Position numbers and translations under genes: made by a program
Shown here: positions 1-12,000 of the stretch, piece by piece
Layout of the letters: the number at the start of each line of letters is the position of its first letter
Position numbering within the stretch: position 1 is the stretch's first letter
Notes under the pieces: generated by a model
Databases searched by the model: none
Told to the model about the DNA's origin: nothing
What the model saw: the letters and a program-made list of their open reading frames with translations, nothing else
DNA from: Triops longicaudatus
Taxonomy: Eukaryota > Arthropoda > Branchiopoda > Notostraca > Triopsidae
Length of the DNA: 64,000 bases
Reading direction: 5' to 3'
Assembly: GCA_022885665.1 (NCBI GenBank)
Contig: JAGQDJ010000055.1
Location: 124,001 to 188,000 of the forward strand

Positions 1-1
1 A

Positions 2-79
2 GATTCCCGTGTCAACAATACTAATACTTCCGAATCGTTATTTCTTTTTGACGATTCGCTCGATGATTTCGATTTATAG
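2..79 (+). CDS. C-terminal end of an unidentified gene (partial)
   Basis: Frame 2 is open from the window edge to a TAG at 77-79 and gives 25 residues with an acidic, hydrophobic tail (ending SLDDFDL), preceded by an Asn/Thr/Ser stretch. The composition looks like a real acidic C-terminus, as in transcription factors or co-activators, but this is too short to name a family. The upstream exon or exons lie outside the window. A plus-strand AATAAA at 666-671 could end its transcript. It would then be convergent with the ENL/AF9 gene, whose stop is at 820. It could also be chance open frame; confidence is limited by length. Confidence 0.45.
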   Translation, partial: DSRVNNTNTSESLFLFDDSLDDFDL

Positions 80-819
80 TTTAATTTCCGTGGCCAGGCA
101 ACACAAATACGACCACTTCTGTCTACACTAGTTGCTCAGCAGGGGCATTTGATTGATTGATAATAATCTAAAACCCGTTTACGTGATCCAAGATGGCGAC
201 GTTGGATTTGCAAAGATAGCAGCATTCGATCAACCTGTCGACACGCTAGTCTTACGAGAGAACACATGAGGAAGAAAAAAGAATAAGAAAAATTGCAATT
301 TTATGGACAAATTTTATTTTAAAATACGGAGGTTGTGTATTGCAATGCCAACAAAGGGCGAAAACACATGTTTGTTTTTCTTATAAATTAACACTGGCCA
401 CGCACAACAACTATTTGAGTATAAATAACTGCAGTAATAATAATGATGACCTGTGTTTTTTCGTGTTCAAAACCTACAACAAGTGCCAACATGTGGTAGG
501 AGCAATTTTTAGAAAATTATTTCGTGCTTTCCTTTTTTATTTTGTTTGCTCAAGGAAAAACAATTAGTTATTACTATCCTGTTGCGTTTTTTTCAGGCAA
601 TCTCGTTTACACACGTTTATATCAAACGGTGGCTCAAATTTAAGTTGTGTACGTACAACAATGTAAATAAAACTGCAAAAAAACTGCAAGAAAAAACTTT
701 TTTTGGCTCTAGAGAGTTTCATTCCTTGCTGCACAATGCACAGGTCTCTCTTATAAACTAGCAGCCTTTTTCTTTAAAAAATCTTTAGGAAAAAAATGTC
801 GAAAACATAAAAAACAAAC
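80..819. other. Convergent 3' intergenic region
   Basis: AT-rich spacer between two convergent genes. It holds a plus-strand AATAAA (666-671) and a minus-strand AATAAA (read as TTTATT at 313-318). If both are used, the 3' UTRs of the two genes overlap. Two short open frames here (340-567, 546-761) have no coding character. No other feature seen. Confidence 0.5.
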
Positions 820-3395
820 TTAATTTGACACAGATAAGCATTGTTGAATGCGCCGTATCGTGGGCCTGTCTAAGGCGCAAAGATCAAAGTCGAAGGTCGT
901 CGCTGTTATGTCGTAAAGCCCCGTTTCTTCAATAACATCGACTACTTTTTGTACTTCGTTACGATCCACCAGGGACATGATTTGTTTCTGCAAGGCGACC
1001 AACTCGGACAAGTACTCGGGCACGATCGTAGTCGGCGTATTGGGCGACTCTGCCTCCTTACGATCGGTCCCGTCTTCTACGGGAAGGCTTTTTCGAGACC
1101 TTTTTGTCTCTTTCTCCGGTGGGGGTTCTCCACCATCTGGGCTGGCACTTCGTTTCCGCTTATCGGATTTCTTGGTCGGCACAGGTGGCGCTTTTTTAGG
1201 CTTCTCTTCCTCACTCGAGTCCTCGTTCAAGTCGGACAAAAGCGACTTGAGCGGATTCCGCGATGCACTCGACTTGGAGGAGGGATCTAGGGGCGTTTTT
1301 TGTTTCTTGGGCGGGGATGCAGTGGGTGAGGGCACCACAATCGAAGCCGGTGAACTGGAGCTGGACGAACTGGAGGAACGGGAGGATGACGATGATGAGG
1401 ACGACGAGGATGAGGAGGTGGACGAAGTGGATGAATGCCTTTCACGTTTGACAACAGGTGGCGTGGGCAAACTTGGTTCTTTCCGTTCAACTTTGACTTC
1501 CTTTTTGGGAGGCACGCTGGATGGTAAGTCAGGCGTCACCGTTTTCCGTTTCTCATGCTTGGTACTGTCGATCTTGTCCGCTTTGCTCTTGAGCACCGCT
1601 TTGGAATCCGTCTCCTTAATACTTTTCTTGACTTCTTTTTTTACTTCTTTGAGCTTTTTCGGTTTGGTGGTCGTCGTATCACTTTTTTCAAACTTACTGT
1701 CGGCCTTCTCAGCCTCTTTGTCCTTATCCTTCTTGGAGTATTTCTTCTCCGGCACCTTATCCTTGTCTTTTCCGTCTTTTTCGCTTTTCTCCTTCTTTAC
1801 CTTCTCGGTTTTGTCCATTCTGGAGTCGGCAGATGACGACGAGGACAATTTTTCAGTTTTGCTGGCGTCTTTCGCGTCCTTAACCAGTTTTTTGTCCAAT
1901 TTCTTACTCTCCCGAGACTCGTTCGCGTCACGAGATGGAGGTCGTTCGCGATCTTTGGTCTCTTTCTTCATTTCCAGCACCTTCTCGGGTTTCGCACTCG
2001 AGCTTTTCTCGCTGGGTGTGTCTTTTTTCATCCGTTCCTCCTTGGGGGGATCACTTTTCGGCACCGGGGACGAAGAGACTTTTGTCAAGTCGGAGGAGGA
2101 TTTGCTTCGTTCCTTGTCACTTTTGCGTTCTTTGGATTTTTCACGATCCCGGTCGCGATCTTCCTTGGAAGATTTCTTGTCCTTTTCGCGACGTTTTTCA
2201 TCCTTGTCGGCTTTGTCTTTCATTTTTTCCACGCTCGGGCTCGACCGGGCGAGCTTGTCTTTGCTACTTTTCTCTTTGTCTTTCTCCTTGTCCTCTTTTT
2301 TAGCATCCTTAAGACCATCTTTCAGCTCGTCTTTCGTGCTCCGGTCTTTAGAACGCTCTTTGTTGTCGCGACGTTCTTTCTCCTCACGATGCGAGCTTCG
2401 GTCTTTCTCTTTTTCTTTCTTGGGTTCTTTTTCCTTCTTGTCCGGGGGGCGTGGTGGTTCCTTAAAAACACTATCGTTTATTTTACTTTGCTTCGATTTC
2501 TTTTCGGGACGATCCTTTTCTTTTGTTGGCGGTGGACCGAACAAATTGGAAAATGACATAGATTTTGAACTCTGAGGATCCTACGTATGAAAAATTACTA
2601 TACTAGTTCCTAATTCAATGTCATTTTGTTTACGGTATTACCTTAATTTTGGCTTTTTTCGCCTCGCCAGGAGGTTTCTTGGCTCCCGAGCCTTGGTAGG
2701 CGGGACTAGGCTCAGGAGATTGGGACTTTTCTCCCGCAGACAATAATGTGCCTCCATCACTCGCGTATACCTAATTTGTACAAAAAGAGCATTAATGAGA
2801 AAACATGTTCGTGGGTGTGGTGACCTACCCCGCCCCCCGCAATGAGCTTTTTCTTGAATTCTTCTGACGGGTTCTGAAAGGTGAGTTTTTCAGGCCGACA
2901 GTGGGAAATAGGCGGACCTTCGGATTGGAGATACAGCTCATAGACAAAGTCGACTTTGCGAGGCTCTTCTTTATTTTTAAAATAAATCTCTATAGGCAAA
3001 GAAAAGCAACCATAACCCGATTCTTTGACAGTAAACGGTGGCTCCTTCACAACTAGAAATGAAAAACAAATCATATTTTATTTTTAGAGTTTATGAAAGT
3101 CAATAAAAGGTAAAGATATACCCCTTTTCGGTTTCGGAAAATCTTTGTGCAAGAGAAATACCACTTTCTCGACAAAATGCTGAATTTCAGATCCTTGGTA
3201 TCCGCGAACGAAAACTTCCCAATCATGAGTAAAGCCTTGAGGGGTTCGTTTGGTTCTTAAAGAAGCTCGATGTCCTAATTCCAAACGCACCTGGACGCAC
3301 TGAAGAAAGGTTGGATTGACACTATTAGTAACCACAACAATGAATTTGTTTACAGTGTTCCAAAATACACGATAGATACTTACAGAAGAAGCCAT
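820..3395 (-). CDS. ear: ENL/AF9 homologue, YEATS-domain super elongation complex subunit
   Basis: Five exons read on the minus strand: 3384-3395, 3122-3299, 2829-3052, 2642-2770, 820-2571. All junctions are GT-AG and the CDS totals 2295 nt (764 aa). Residues 5-138 form a YEATS domain: QVRLELGHRA, GFTHDWEVFVRG, IQHFVEKVVF and EIYFKNKEEPRKV closely match human AF9/ENL. Family knowledge: the YEATS domain reads acetylated or crotonylated histone H3 and recruits the super elongation complex/P-TEFb and DOT1L. The aromatic-cage positions are kept (F27, F58, Y77). The middle is a highly charged Lys/Glu/Ser region with a poly-Ser tract. The last ~70 residues are the ANC1/AF9 homology domain (IEETGLYDITATTFDFDLC), which binds AF4 and DOT1L. 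The first exon encodes only MASS, as in human AF9. Nuclear; divergent from the gene at 6085. Confidence 0.95.
3300..3383 (-). other. ear: Stop-free 84-nt first intron of ear
   Basis: The intron has a strong donor (GTAAGT) and a pyrimidine-rich acceptor ending CAG. It is exactly 28 codons long with no in-frame stop, so a retained intron would insert 28 residues between MASS and the YEATS domain without shifting the frame. The spliced form matches the human AF9 N-terminus, so it is the expected product. Confidence 0.85.
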
Positions 3396-3600
3396 GACTG
3401 AACTGAGGTTGTATAGTTCTCGAGACGACATACACGAGTCACGATGTTTAATACATTACGCTGCTATTTACAAATACATCGTATCGTGTAAATTTATATT
3501 TACTACACTATATTTACTACACGCGACAACCTACACTCACGTCAGAGTCATTATAAAGTTCTGGGGGAGCTCTCCAGCCTTGACACAGCTGTAGGGGGAG

Positions 3601-3608
3601 TATCGATA
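3601..3608. promoter_or_regulatory. DRE-like motif TATCGATA upstream of ear
   Basis: A perfect palindromic TATCGATA lies 206 bp upstream of the ear start codon. In Drosophila this is the DREF-binding element typical of housekeeping promoters. That fits a general elongation factor gene with no TATA box visible, but the function in this organism is inferred. Confidence 0.45.
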
Positions 3609-4949
3609 ATTACTTAAGACTCGATAAATAGGGCTTTCTGTTCCTGATTCGATACTGGTTCAGGCGGTTTATGACGTCATTGCAGGATAAAATCATCCAA
3701 CATCCATTGACGTTAATCCGACCACTAGATGGAACAGCTTGGTAGGAAAGACCGGAATTTCCGTTACAGAGAAACGACGCCAAAATTCAGTTATATAGCG
3801 GCAACAATAATGGAATAAAAAAATTGATAAGAAAGCTAGTTCGGTGTTGGTGAGTAATTAATGAATAGCTCCATTCCTGGCGTAAACAACACATAGAAGT
3901 TAACGAAAGTCGAGCTGGACATACGAAACTTTTAACTTGGCCTCATACTCTTTCGTGTAAAACTTTTATGTGTATGAAGTTCTTAATGACTTAGATGAAT
4001 AAAAGCAACGCGCATTACTTTTCATTAAATAAAAAGTAGCGTAGCTAACGACGGAGTTTTGGATGCCTCTTTATAAAGGTAATAAATTATGTGTGTGAGT
4101 CCTTTGGAAATTACTCATAATTTTGACTAACAAAGCAGTTTTCTAAACAACAGTCTCCCCTTCATTTTTGTTTTAATCACTCAAACGCATACGTGCGGTG
4201 TTGCAACTAGCGCCTCTAGCAGGGTTTTCGAAGTTAAATAAATTATGTTACAAATACAGACAGTTGAATTTCGTTAATGGACACCTTAATAACAAACCGT
4301 GGTCTAGAGTAGACAATATTATGTCCCGAATTCTGTAAATATATAGAACGGCTAAAAATTAGCCGATATACAAAAAAGGAAAGATATTTTTATTGACAAG
4401 CCCAGTTGACCGTAGAATCTATTTCACATTCCAGTTTAGTTCCATTCCAGTTCTTCTTTTCAATTTATCTTGCCTTAATTGAATGTTTCGCCTTCATCGA
4501 AATTTTTCAGTTTCATTGGGTAAGAGGGTTTTTCTGGAAATTTCGGCTAATGAGCTAAAAACAATTGAGAAGAACTGTCAGTTGAGAAAAATTAAGCTAC
4601 AAAAATTGCTTTAGATAGATGAACATTGTCGTCGTTTCTAATAAAGTTTTTGTTCGATGTACGAATTTTAGTAAATAAAAAGAAACATTCCTTATTTCAT
4701 TGGATTAATAGGTCAAAGTACCCCAAATGAAGCAATAATGAGTGCGATACCCCTTACATAACGGCTGTACGCCATTGATCCATGTAATAAAAAATAGTCT
4801 GTAGTCTTATCTTATCTTTCTTCCTGGAAAATCTCTTCCATGGTATCTATTTATTGTGTATGAATGTTAACAGTGTTTTTAACGTCCAGCAGGTGTCGAG
4901 GGTTCAATTACCCTTTTTAATCCAAAGGTCAAATATTGTGCCTGAGCAC

Positions 4950-5960
4950 GCCCTCTGTGCTACCAGCCATCTAGCGTCTAATTTTGAGGGCATCCTTTCC
5001 TCATCCCTGGCTTGGTTCCCACCCACCCGAGGAATTTTCCCTCCCCTTCTCGGATCCTGCGATTGCGAAAGTTGTACCCGTCCTGCTATCCGAAAGCAAA
5101 AGAGGAGGGGTCTCTGTAGGGCTGGCACTACATTGTTTTCGTCATCAGCATCCCTTATGACCTAGTTAAGGACAATTATGCCCGTAGGGTCTGAAATATT
5201 ATTGGACCCCTTCCAGCACCTCTTTCCTATCCTTATTATTTTTTTCTCCGTCCTCAGCCTTGCTTCGCATGGAAAAGTAATCTAAATGTAATAGAAAGTT
5301 AAAAGGGCGTTCTATCGACCGTTTGTGAAAGGAATTTCGATAAATGTAAGGGTGAAGAGAAGACCTTTGATAAACGATCGGAGAAAGGGGCAAACCCCCA
5401 TGTGGCGAAGAACAGGGGAGGAGCCGGGTGGAACCAAAAGCAAGAGGCGGGGTCCAACGGGTGAAAAAATAGGTCCAAGTTACGAAATGCCCTCTAGCTA
5501 GAGGCGAGAGTGGCTTCTCTAGAGGGGTGGTTTAGGAGCCCAAAGCCAAGCTCGCCTAAGGGGGAGATAAGAGCAAAGCGATGGCCTTGAAACATGGATC
5601 ATGTGACCTGGTATGCATCACCCGATTGGTGGCTGCTTGAAACGTAGCCTCGCACTAAGCCACAGTTTTCGTTTGCTTCCCGCTTCCGGCAGGAGGTCGA
5701 CAAACGAGGAACCCTGCGCCTCTGCGGGCCTGGCGTGAGGCTAAGAAATGGAGGGGTGGCAAACGTATTGTACTAGTTAAGTGTTCCAACGAGGGAAGGG
5801 AAAGAACCACTAATTTCTATGAGCAGGATCAACAGATTACGTGTCTCAGTGTGCTATTCCTTTATTTATCTAGCAAACTGTAATGTTTTATACAGAAGGA
5901 TTGTAATGTGACTTGCCGTGATTAATAAAAGTCCCTTTTCCCCCCAAAGAATCCTAATGC
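4950..5960. other. GC-rich unexplained block
   Basis: About 1 kb of unusually G/C-rich sequence inside AT-rich spacer. It holds purine-rich runs, the 14-nt palindrome CCTCTAGCTAGAGG (5491-5504) and, at the distal end, AATAAA just before a C-run (about 5930-5945). Candidates are a 5' exon/CpG-like promoter of the downstream gene, a noncoding transcript, or a degenerate LTR or SINE-like insertion. Nothing in it was recognisable as coding, and no terminal repeats or target duplications were found by eye. Confidence 0.35.
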
Positions 5961-6084
5961 TCTCTTGTCTGCCAAAACAGGCACGTTTGTTTACACTTGG
6001 GAAGTTTTGGTGATTTGTCGTGTATTAATGCTCCTCATCCACTTATGAGCCAAGGATCTAGCACGGGATTAAAGTGCAATCACC

Positions 6085-9000
6085 ATGACTTCTCAAAGTA
6101 GCACCAGTAAGCCACAATTATGACAATTTTAAAGCCTTTCTAATATAAAAGTTAATTCTTCTCCCTTTTCTTAGACAACGTGAAAGTGAAGAACGAAAAA
6201 CGGGACGATGACGAAGAAATTAATCAAATGGCTGCCAAAATGGTGGCGGAAAATAAAGCCAAAATGTCAAATTTAGCCAACAACACCCATCCTATACAAC
6301 CAGGACAGGCTCTAAATATGGTACGGCCGGGGCAACCTACCATTCAAAACTTTTTTACCAAGCCCAACAACAATGCCAGCGCTCCTACGAATGTCATCAA
6401 TATTGCCAAGTCTGATTCTTCGGGCTTGCCGAAACCTGTCTACCAACCGGTGGTGATGGACGAAGAATCCCAAAAGGGCCGTTTTGGCTGGCGAGAGCAC
6501 CCGATCCCTTTCCCATACATCTACCGTGGTCACGATAAGTACGTATCACTGCGGATTTTCGAGACCAAAGTCTTGCAGTTGCGGAAATTTGCCTCCCTAA
6601 TGCGGCCAGAGATTTACAACTGCGTCTGTATCCAGAGTTATTACGTCACCGAGGCCGAAGTGAAGCTACTTAACGATATTAACGTGAAACACTGCGACTG
6701 GTATTACGGTAAAGAGGTGTTTACGAACAAGGACTTGCTGGTCCAGTTATCCGACGCCGAAGAATTCCTCCAGTTTCTTGAACTGTGCCAAACCAAGCTC
6801 CTGACACGAACCTCGAACGCGAAAGACCGATGTGGGTTTTTCAAGATCAGTGGTGAACACGTGGTGCCCTTTACTTGCCGGGGGAGCACCAAGTTTGTCC
6901 CTTTGTTTTACTTCGAAGGTGAAATGGAGTCATTGCGCAAGAAAGCGGAGGAAGTCAACGGCTGGGATTTGGCCTATCTCAAGTTTTGCTGCAAAGTCCA
7001 AGGCATCCGGAATGAACTCTTTGCCAATGATACATATCACGCTGTGAGCATGGACGACATTCGCAAACATTTCTCCGCCGACGCCACCTTCCAAGAGTAC
7101 TGGCCATCGCGATCAATGCTCGAGTTAACGCCCTTAACCAACGCCCAAGCAATGCAATATTTACACGGGAACTGGGTACGGAAGCCTTTAACGCCACCAG
7201 CGCCCTCACCCACGCAAGTGATCCGACCAGTACCTCAAGCGTTAAGTAACGCAAGACCGAACTTGTCACTGACGAGTGGAGCGGTTCCACCGGCCGCAGC
7301 GAAAGCTACTGGGCGTGCCCAGACCATTTCGTCCTCAGCAGCAGTGGCAGCAGCGTCGTCGTCATCCTCATCTGCAGCAGTACAAGCGGCGTGGCGAGGA
7401 GCTCCGCCCTTACCAGTGTCGTCAGCCTCTTCAGTGCTCGGCAACGCCTTAACCTATGCAGGCTGGTCCAGCTCGCTGCTAAATAGTCAACTGAATTCAC
7501 TTGCCTACAATGCCTTACCGAACCAAGCGCCCCCTGCACCCCAGCCTGTTAATAATGTCAATCATATCCCTTCCGCCAACCCCACGCCTGCCCATCTAGC
7601 TTCCATGCAAATGAATCCCAATTACTTATTCCAGAGTATGCAGCAGCTAGCCCAAGTACAAGCCCATTACGAGGTAAAATTGGCTTAATGAAACGAATTT
7701 ATTAAGTGTGGTCTATTTTGAAAGGGGTTGCTGTAGAGCATTTTGATTGCAGTAAGCTCTAATCGAGTCAGTTGACCTGTTGCAAGACATAAAAGCAGAA
7801 GTTGTGTGGTTGAGACCCGGATATAAGAGACGACAAGCAAATATTGTCTGAATTTCATGACTTTCGAATGGAAAGAAAATAATTTAAAAGAAACGGATTG
7901 GTATAGTTTTTTATTTTTATATATCGCTTACATCCGGGTACGAATGTCACGGAGATTAAAAAACGACAGATATTCGTTTCAGTGTAATATAGGACGTAAT
8001 CCTATGTAAAATGCCCAAGCGAATGAAATGAGCTATAATTTTGTTTACGTTTCAGTAATTGACTTTGATGTAATTGGAGGTCTGTTGTATTTTCTCGATA
8101 GCATTGGCTAACATCCAAGTGTAGAGAAGTGTAGTTATTTTTAAATAGTTAAAAAATATAAAAACTTCAGAAATAAAACAAAGGGATTATCGGCAAGGAC
8201 GTAGGTCATTAGGCTTTCCAAAATCGCAGTCAATTAATGCAGTAATTATACCAAAAAAATCGTTAGATTGTCCTTGGCCCAAATTTAAAAAAAATTACGC
8301 GATGGCATAACCGAACAAATATGCGCTTACTTAAATCGTCTAAATTCAGTTAATTTTCATTGAATTGAGTTGAATTTCTCCATTACTTACAAATATGGAG
8401 TTTACTATTTACTAGAAAAAGTAGTTTGACGTTTTGATAAATAATTGTCTTGAAAGCTTTTTTTATCGACGCTCAAAATGTCGTGCAATAGGAGCATGGA
8501 TAGGTTTCGGACTAATTTTTCTTTGTTAAAACTTGTGCTATCCCTCACCTGCTTCCGTGGAAATCAAAGTCTAAAATCTACAGAATCCGAGGGTGTTATC
8601 AACTGTCAAAGGAGTAAAGGGGTTAGAGACACAAGGAAACCCTAAGTTAATTACTTGCGAGTGAAAGCTAACAATAAAAGCTAATGCACATTTACTGGAA
8701 TTCGATTTGGGTAGGAAAATTCCATAATTGACTGATTTGCCTTTCATTTTTTACACAAAAGAATTTACGTGGGTTCTTGACTTTCCAAAAACGACTTGAG
8801 TTCTTAAAATTATGACTTACGTTTAATTTGAATTACTTCCCACTTCCCTTGAATTTGCCTACATTTTTCTAGATTTTCACTGTACTACACTTCGAAAATT
8901 TTCGTTCCAAAACATGTAGGAAGACTCTTAGCAAATTTCCCCAGTGTAGTATAATCTTTGTAATATTCGTTTCGTTGTAGGGAACCAGGTAGTTTTTTTT

Positions 9001-12000
9001 CACAATAAATAACAATAGTTAAAATAATAAAACTGAATGTGCAGAATAGTATATAGCTCTGGCTTATGAGAATAGTATAACTGTAGGATTGAAGGGGAAA
9101 TCATATTGAAGAGAGAAACGAGCGGCATTCGAATAACATAAAGTAATTAAATTTAGGGATTGAAGCAGGTTTAAGAAATTTTTAGTAGAGTTTGAAGGAG
9201 TGTATCTTGTTTAAGTAGAATTTGAGTTCGTAACCGTATTATTATCAAGAGATAATAAAGCCGTTAAGTTTTTAGTAACTGAAGTTACGTTACATATTAA
9301 ATTGGTTGCGTCACACACCTTTATGCTGGATCGGTATTATGATTTGAAATTATCGAGGGCGTTGATTTGAATACTAGCGAAGCGTTATACGCAAATGTGT
9401 TTACACAGATTAACCTCTTCTATCAAAACGTGACGTACGCTTTTCGAAATTCTCTTTTCCTTATGTATTGTGAAATTTTGAGTACCAAAAATGTTATCAG
9501 CAAACAAATATCAGTGCTAATTTAGATGAAAAATCGTGGATTCACGCACGTTTCATTAATGATATAAAAGATAAATTTGAGTTAGTTGCATTTTTCTCAG
9601 CTAGTTGCGAACTGCAACTAAAAATCGGACAGTGAGTGCCAGTAGTAGTACACAACAATACCGTATGGTCGAGGAATGTTTCGCAACCTGGGAGTTATTC
9701 ATTGTTAGACACGCGCATGCATTGTTTGAAATTCTTAGAAAGTGATGCCATAAGACAAATCCGAAACTCGTTTTGTAAACTTTTATTTATTCGCGAAGCG
9801 TCAGCTCTGCCCTTGTCTTTGACTGTATTGTTGTGTACTGCACTGTCATGAGCAGAGAAACCCGTATAGGTATATTACAAAAGTCTAATTAATCCCTCCT
9901 GGGACTGATCTACATTCAGTAAGCGTTTAAAAAACTTGAGTCGAATTGAGGAGTATTTTGTGTTAGGCTTTCAATCTTTCGCGCTTGTCATGTTAGTTAG
10001 CTAGCAATTTTAATGTTCAAACTCTTTCAACGGGTAATACAGGTAACAACCTCGGGAGACGTAATTAGACTTCGTAGTACGCCAATTACACTTTTTATGT
10101 TTTACGATAGTTGAGCGTGATGTATAGAGATAATTTAGAATCTAACGGCTTACTCGTAGGTGGTCGCTAGTTTCCGTAAGCTGAGATGAACCCGTTTGGT
10201 CCTAGTTATTGTAAAGAAATGGTACCGTTTACAAAGGCTAGTAAGCTTTTATTTTGGAATTTAATTTAGCGATAACAAATTGGTTACTCTTTAGCCGGAC
10301 AATTAATCTTCGCTTGGAAAGAAAAAAAATACATAAATAGTACAAATTGCCTTTTTTTTCATTTGGCCCGAGACATTGTTAAATATAAGTCGACCATCTC
10401 TTTTCTGGAGACGTTCCCAAGCAATTTTATGGATATATGCATACTTTACTGTATTTGTTCTTGTTTACGTAAAAATTTAGAGCATATTTTTATTGTATAC
10501 ATTTATACTTATTTCACTCATGTTTACTTGAAAGGTTAGAGCAGTGGTGCCCAACCTTTTTTCACCCGAGGGCCGCGCGCGACATGATATAAAATCTCGC
10601 GGGCCTGAATGTTCTGGTTTCGCCAGAATCATGCCGACGTTAAAAATGAAATTATGCAGTGATATACATGAGCGGTATAAATGAGCGGGCCGCATGAGGC
10701 ACCTTCGCGGGCCGTAGGTTGGGCACAACTGGGTTAGAGGATGAAATTTAAGGGCAGATACGCGAGTTGCACATGTACGTTCCTTTTTTTTTGGTAAATC
10801 GCATGCACATGCCGGATCGTGCCTATTGTTGTTGCACGCGTGTATTTGCTTCTCTTTTGGCAGTTATATTCCGAAGGTTTACGAAGATTTTCCTGAATTC
10901 CTCGTGTCAAGTGAAATGACATGCATAGAGATTTTGGATAAATAAAAATGATTCGGCTTAATTGAATACGTTGAGGATCAGGTAGACATTATATCGTTAA
11001 GCGAATTGTAGCTTTAACCTAAATAACTTTACAATACATAACGGGTAATGGAATCGTGTGGTCTAAAACTCAGTTACAATAGTAGTGTATTGTTATATTG
11101 CTATTAAGCGGACTACTTGTTTCGCTGATATTCATTTAAGTGGAATAAGCTGTAGAATATTTTTTTTTTAAAAAGAAAATAATTTTGTCGGTCAGCTTCA
11201 GTTTAGCGTAGATGCGCTTTTAAAATAACGATACCTTACTGCACTTTCAGTACTCATAACATAAGAACAATTTAAGCGAATGTGTTATTCTCTGCACGCG
11301 GCGTTGAATAACAATAAATTTTCCTCACGAGTAAATGGTGAATTCATAATTTTCAGTGACGAGTGTTTCCGTTGCCAGGGCTGTACACCTGTTCGAACTA
11401 TACGCAACAGAATCGCGTAAAAATGTCGGTTATGAAAATGCCATTTACGCGTGTTTAGAATATAAGCATTATCAGGGATGACTAGTAATTCCAATTTAAA
11501 AATAGTAAAATAAAACTAGATTCTTGAGTACTGTAAATCCCCCTCTTATCCGTCAGGTAAGAATGGACCCTACAAGAAAAATTTTGTTAATTCCACACAT
11601 CTTGCTACATAGCAGCTACATTACATAATAAAATCTTACAATTTTCATCGTATGCTAAATGTATAGATTTAAAAAATAGAAGAAATCAGTATTTTTCGTT
11701 ATTCTTTTCGAATTTGAATCTAGTCGTTGTCCAACTCGCACCGATTTTTTGTAATTGCAATAGGAATTCATTTGATCTTTGATCGGTAACAGTTAATATT
11801 TACCAGGTAAGAAGGAGTTTACTCTGTTACGAATAGGACCAGATTTTTTTTCTTTTTCACTACACCACATTAATTATTGTAAGTTTATTTTATAAGTCTT
11901 CCGCGTGGATAGCAAATAGTTAGTTGATTTCTTAAGTTGGGTTCATCAGTTTTTATATTTTTATATATTTTTTATCCTTCTGAAATTTGGCATCATTTCG

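Larger units (their letters stand above)
3396..6084. other. Divergent intergenic region between ear and the gene at 6085
   Basis: About 2.7 kb separates the two divergent start codons, so promoters of both genes should lie here. A perfect DRE-like TATCGATA occurs at 3601-3608. A small perfect hairpin is at 4349-4365 (arms CGGCTAA/TTAGCCG, 3-nt loop). From about 4950 to 5960 the composition becomes clearly GC-richer, with a perfect palindrome at 5491-5504 and an AATAAA near 5930, then returns to AT-rich. No coding region could be supported. Confidence 0.5.

Noticed and set aside
187..200. AAGATGGCGAC, similar to a YY1/Pho site
   Set aside because: A single short match in a 3' flank with no promoter nearby.
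977..2575. 532-aa open frame on the plus strand
   Set aside because: It lies exactly opposite the Lys/Glu/Ser-rich last exon of ear; its Ser/Leu/Phe-rich sequence is the complement shadow of that bias.
4885..4920. GGTTCAATTACC followed by a T-run, resembling a tRNA B box and Pol III terminator
   Set aside because: The expected G53-C61 pair is absent, and no A box, anticodon arm or acceptor stem could be found upstream.
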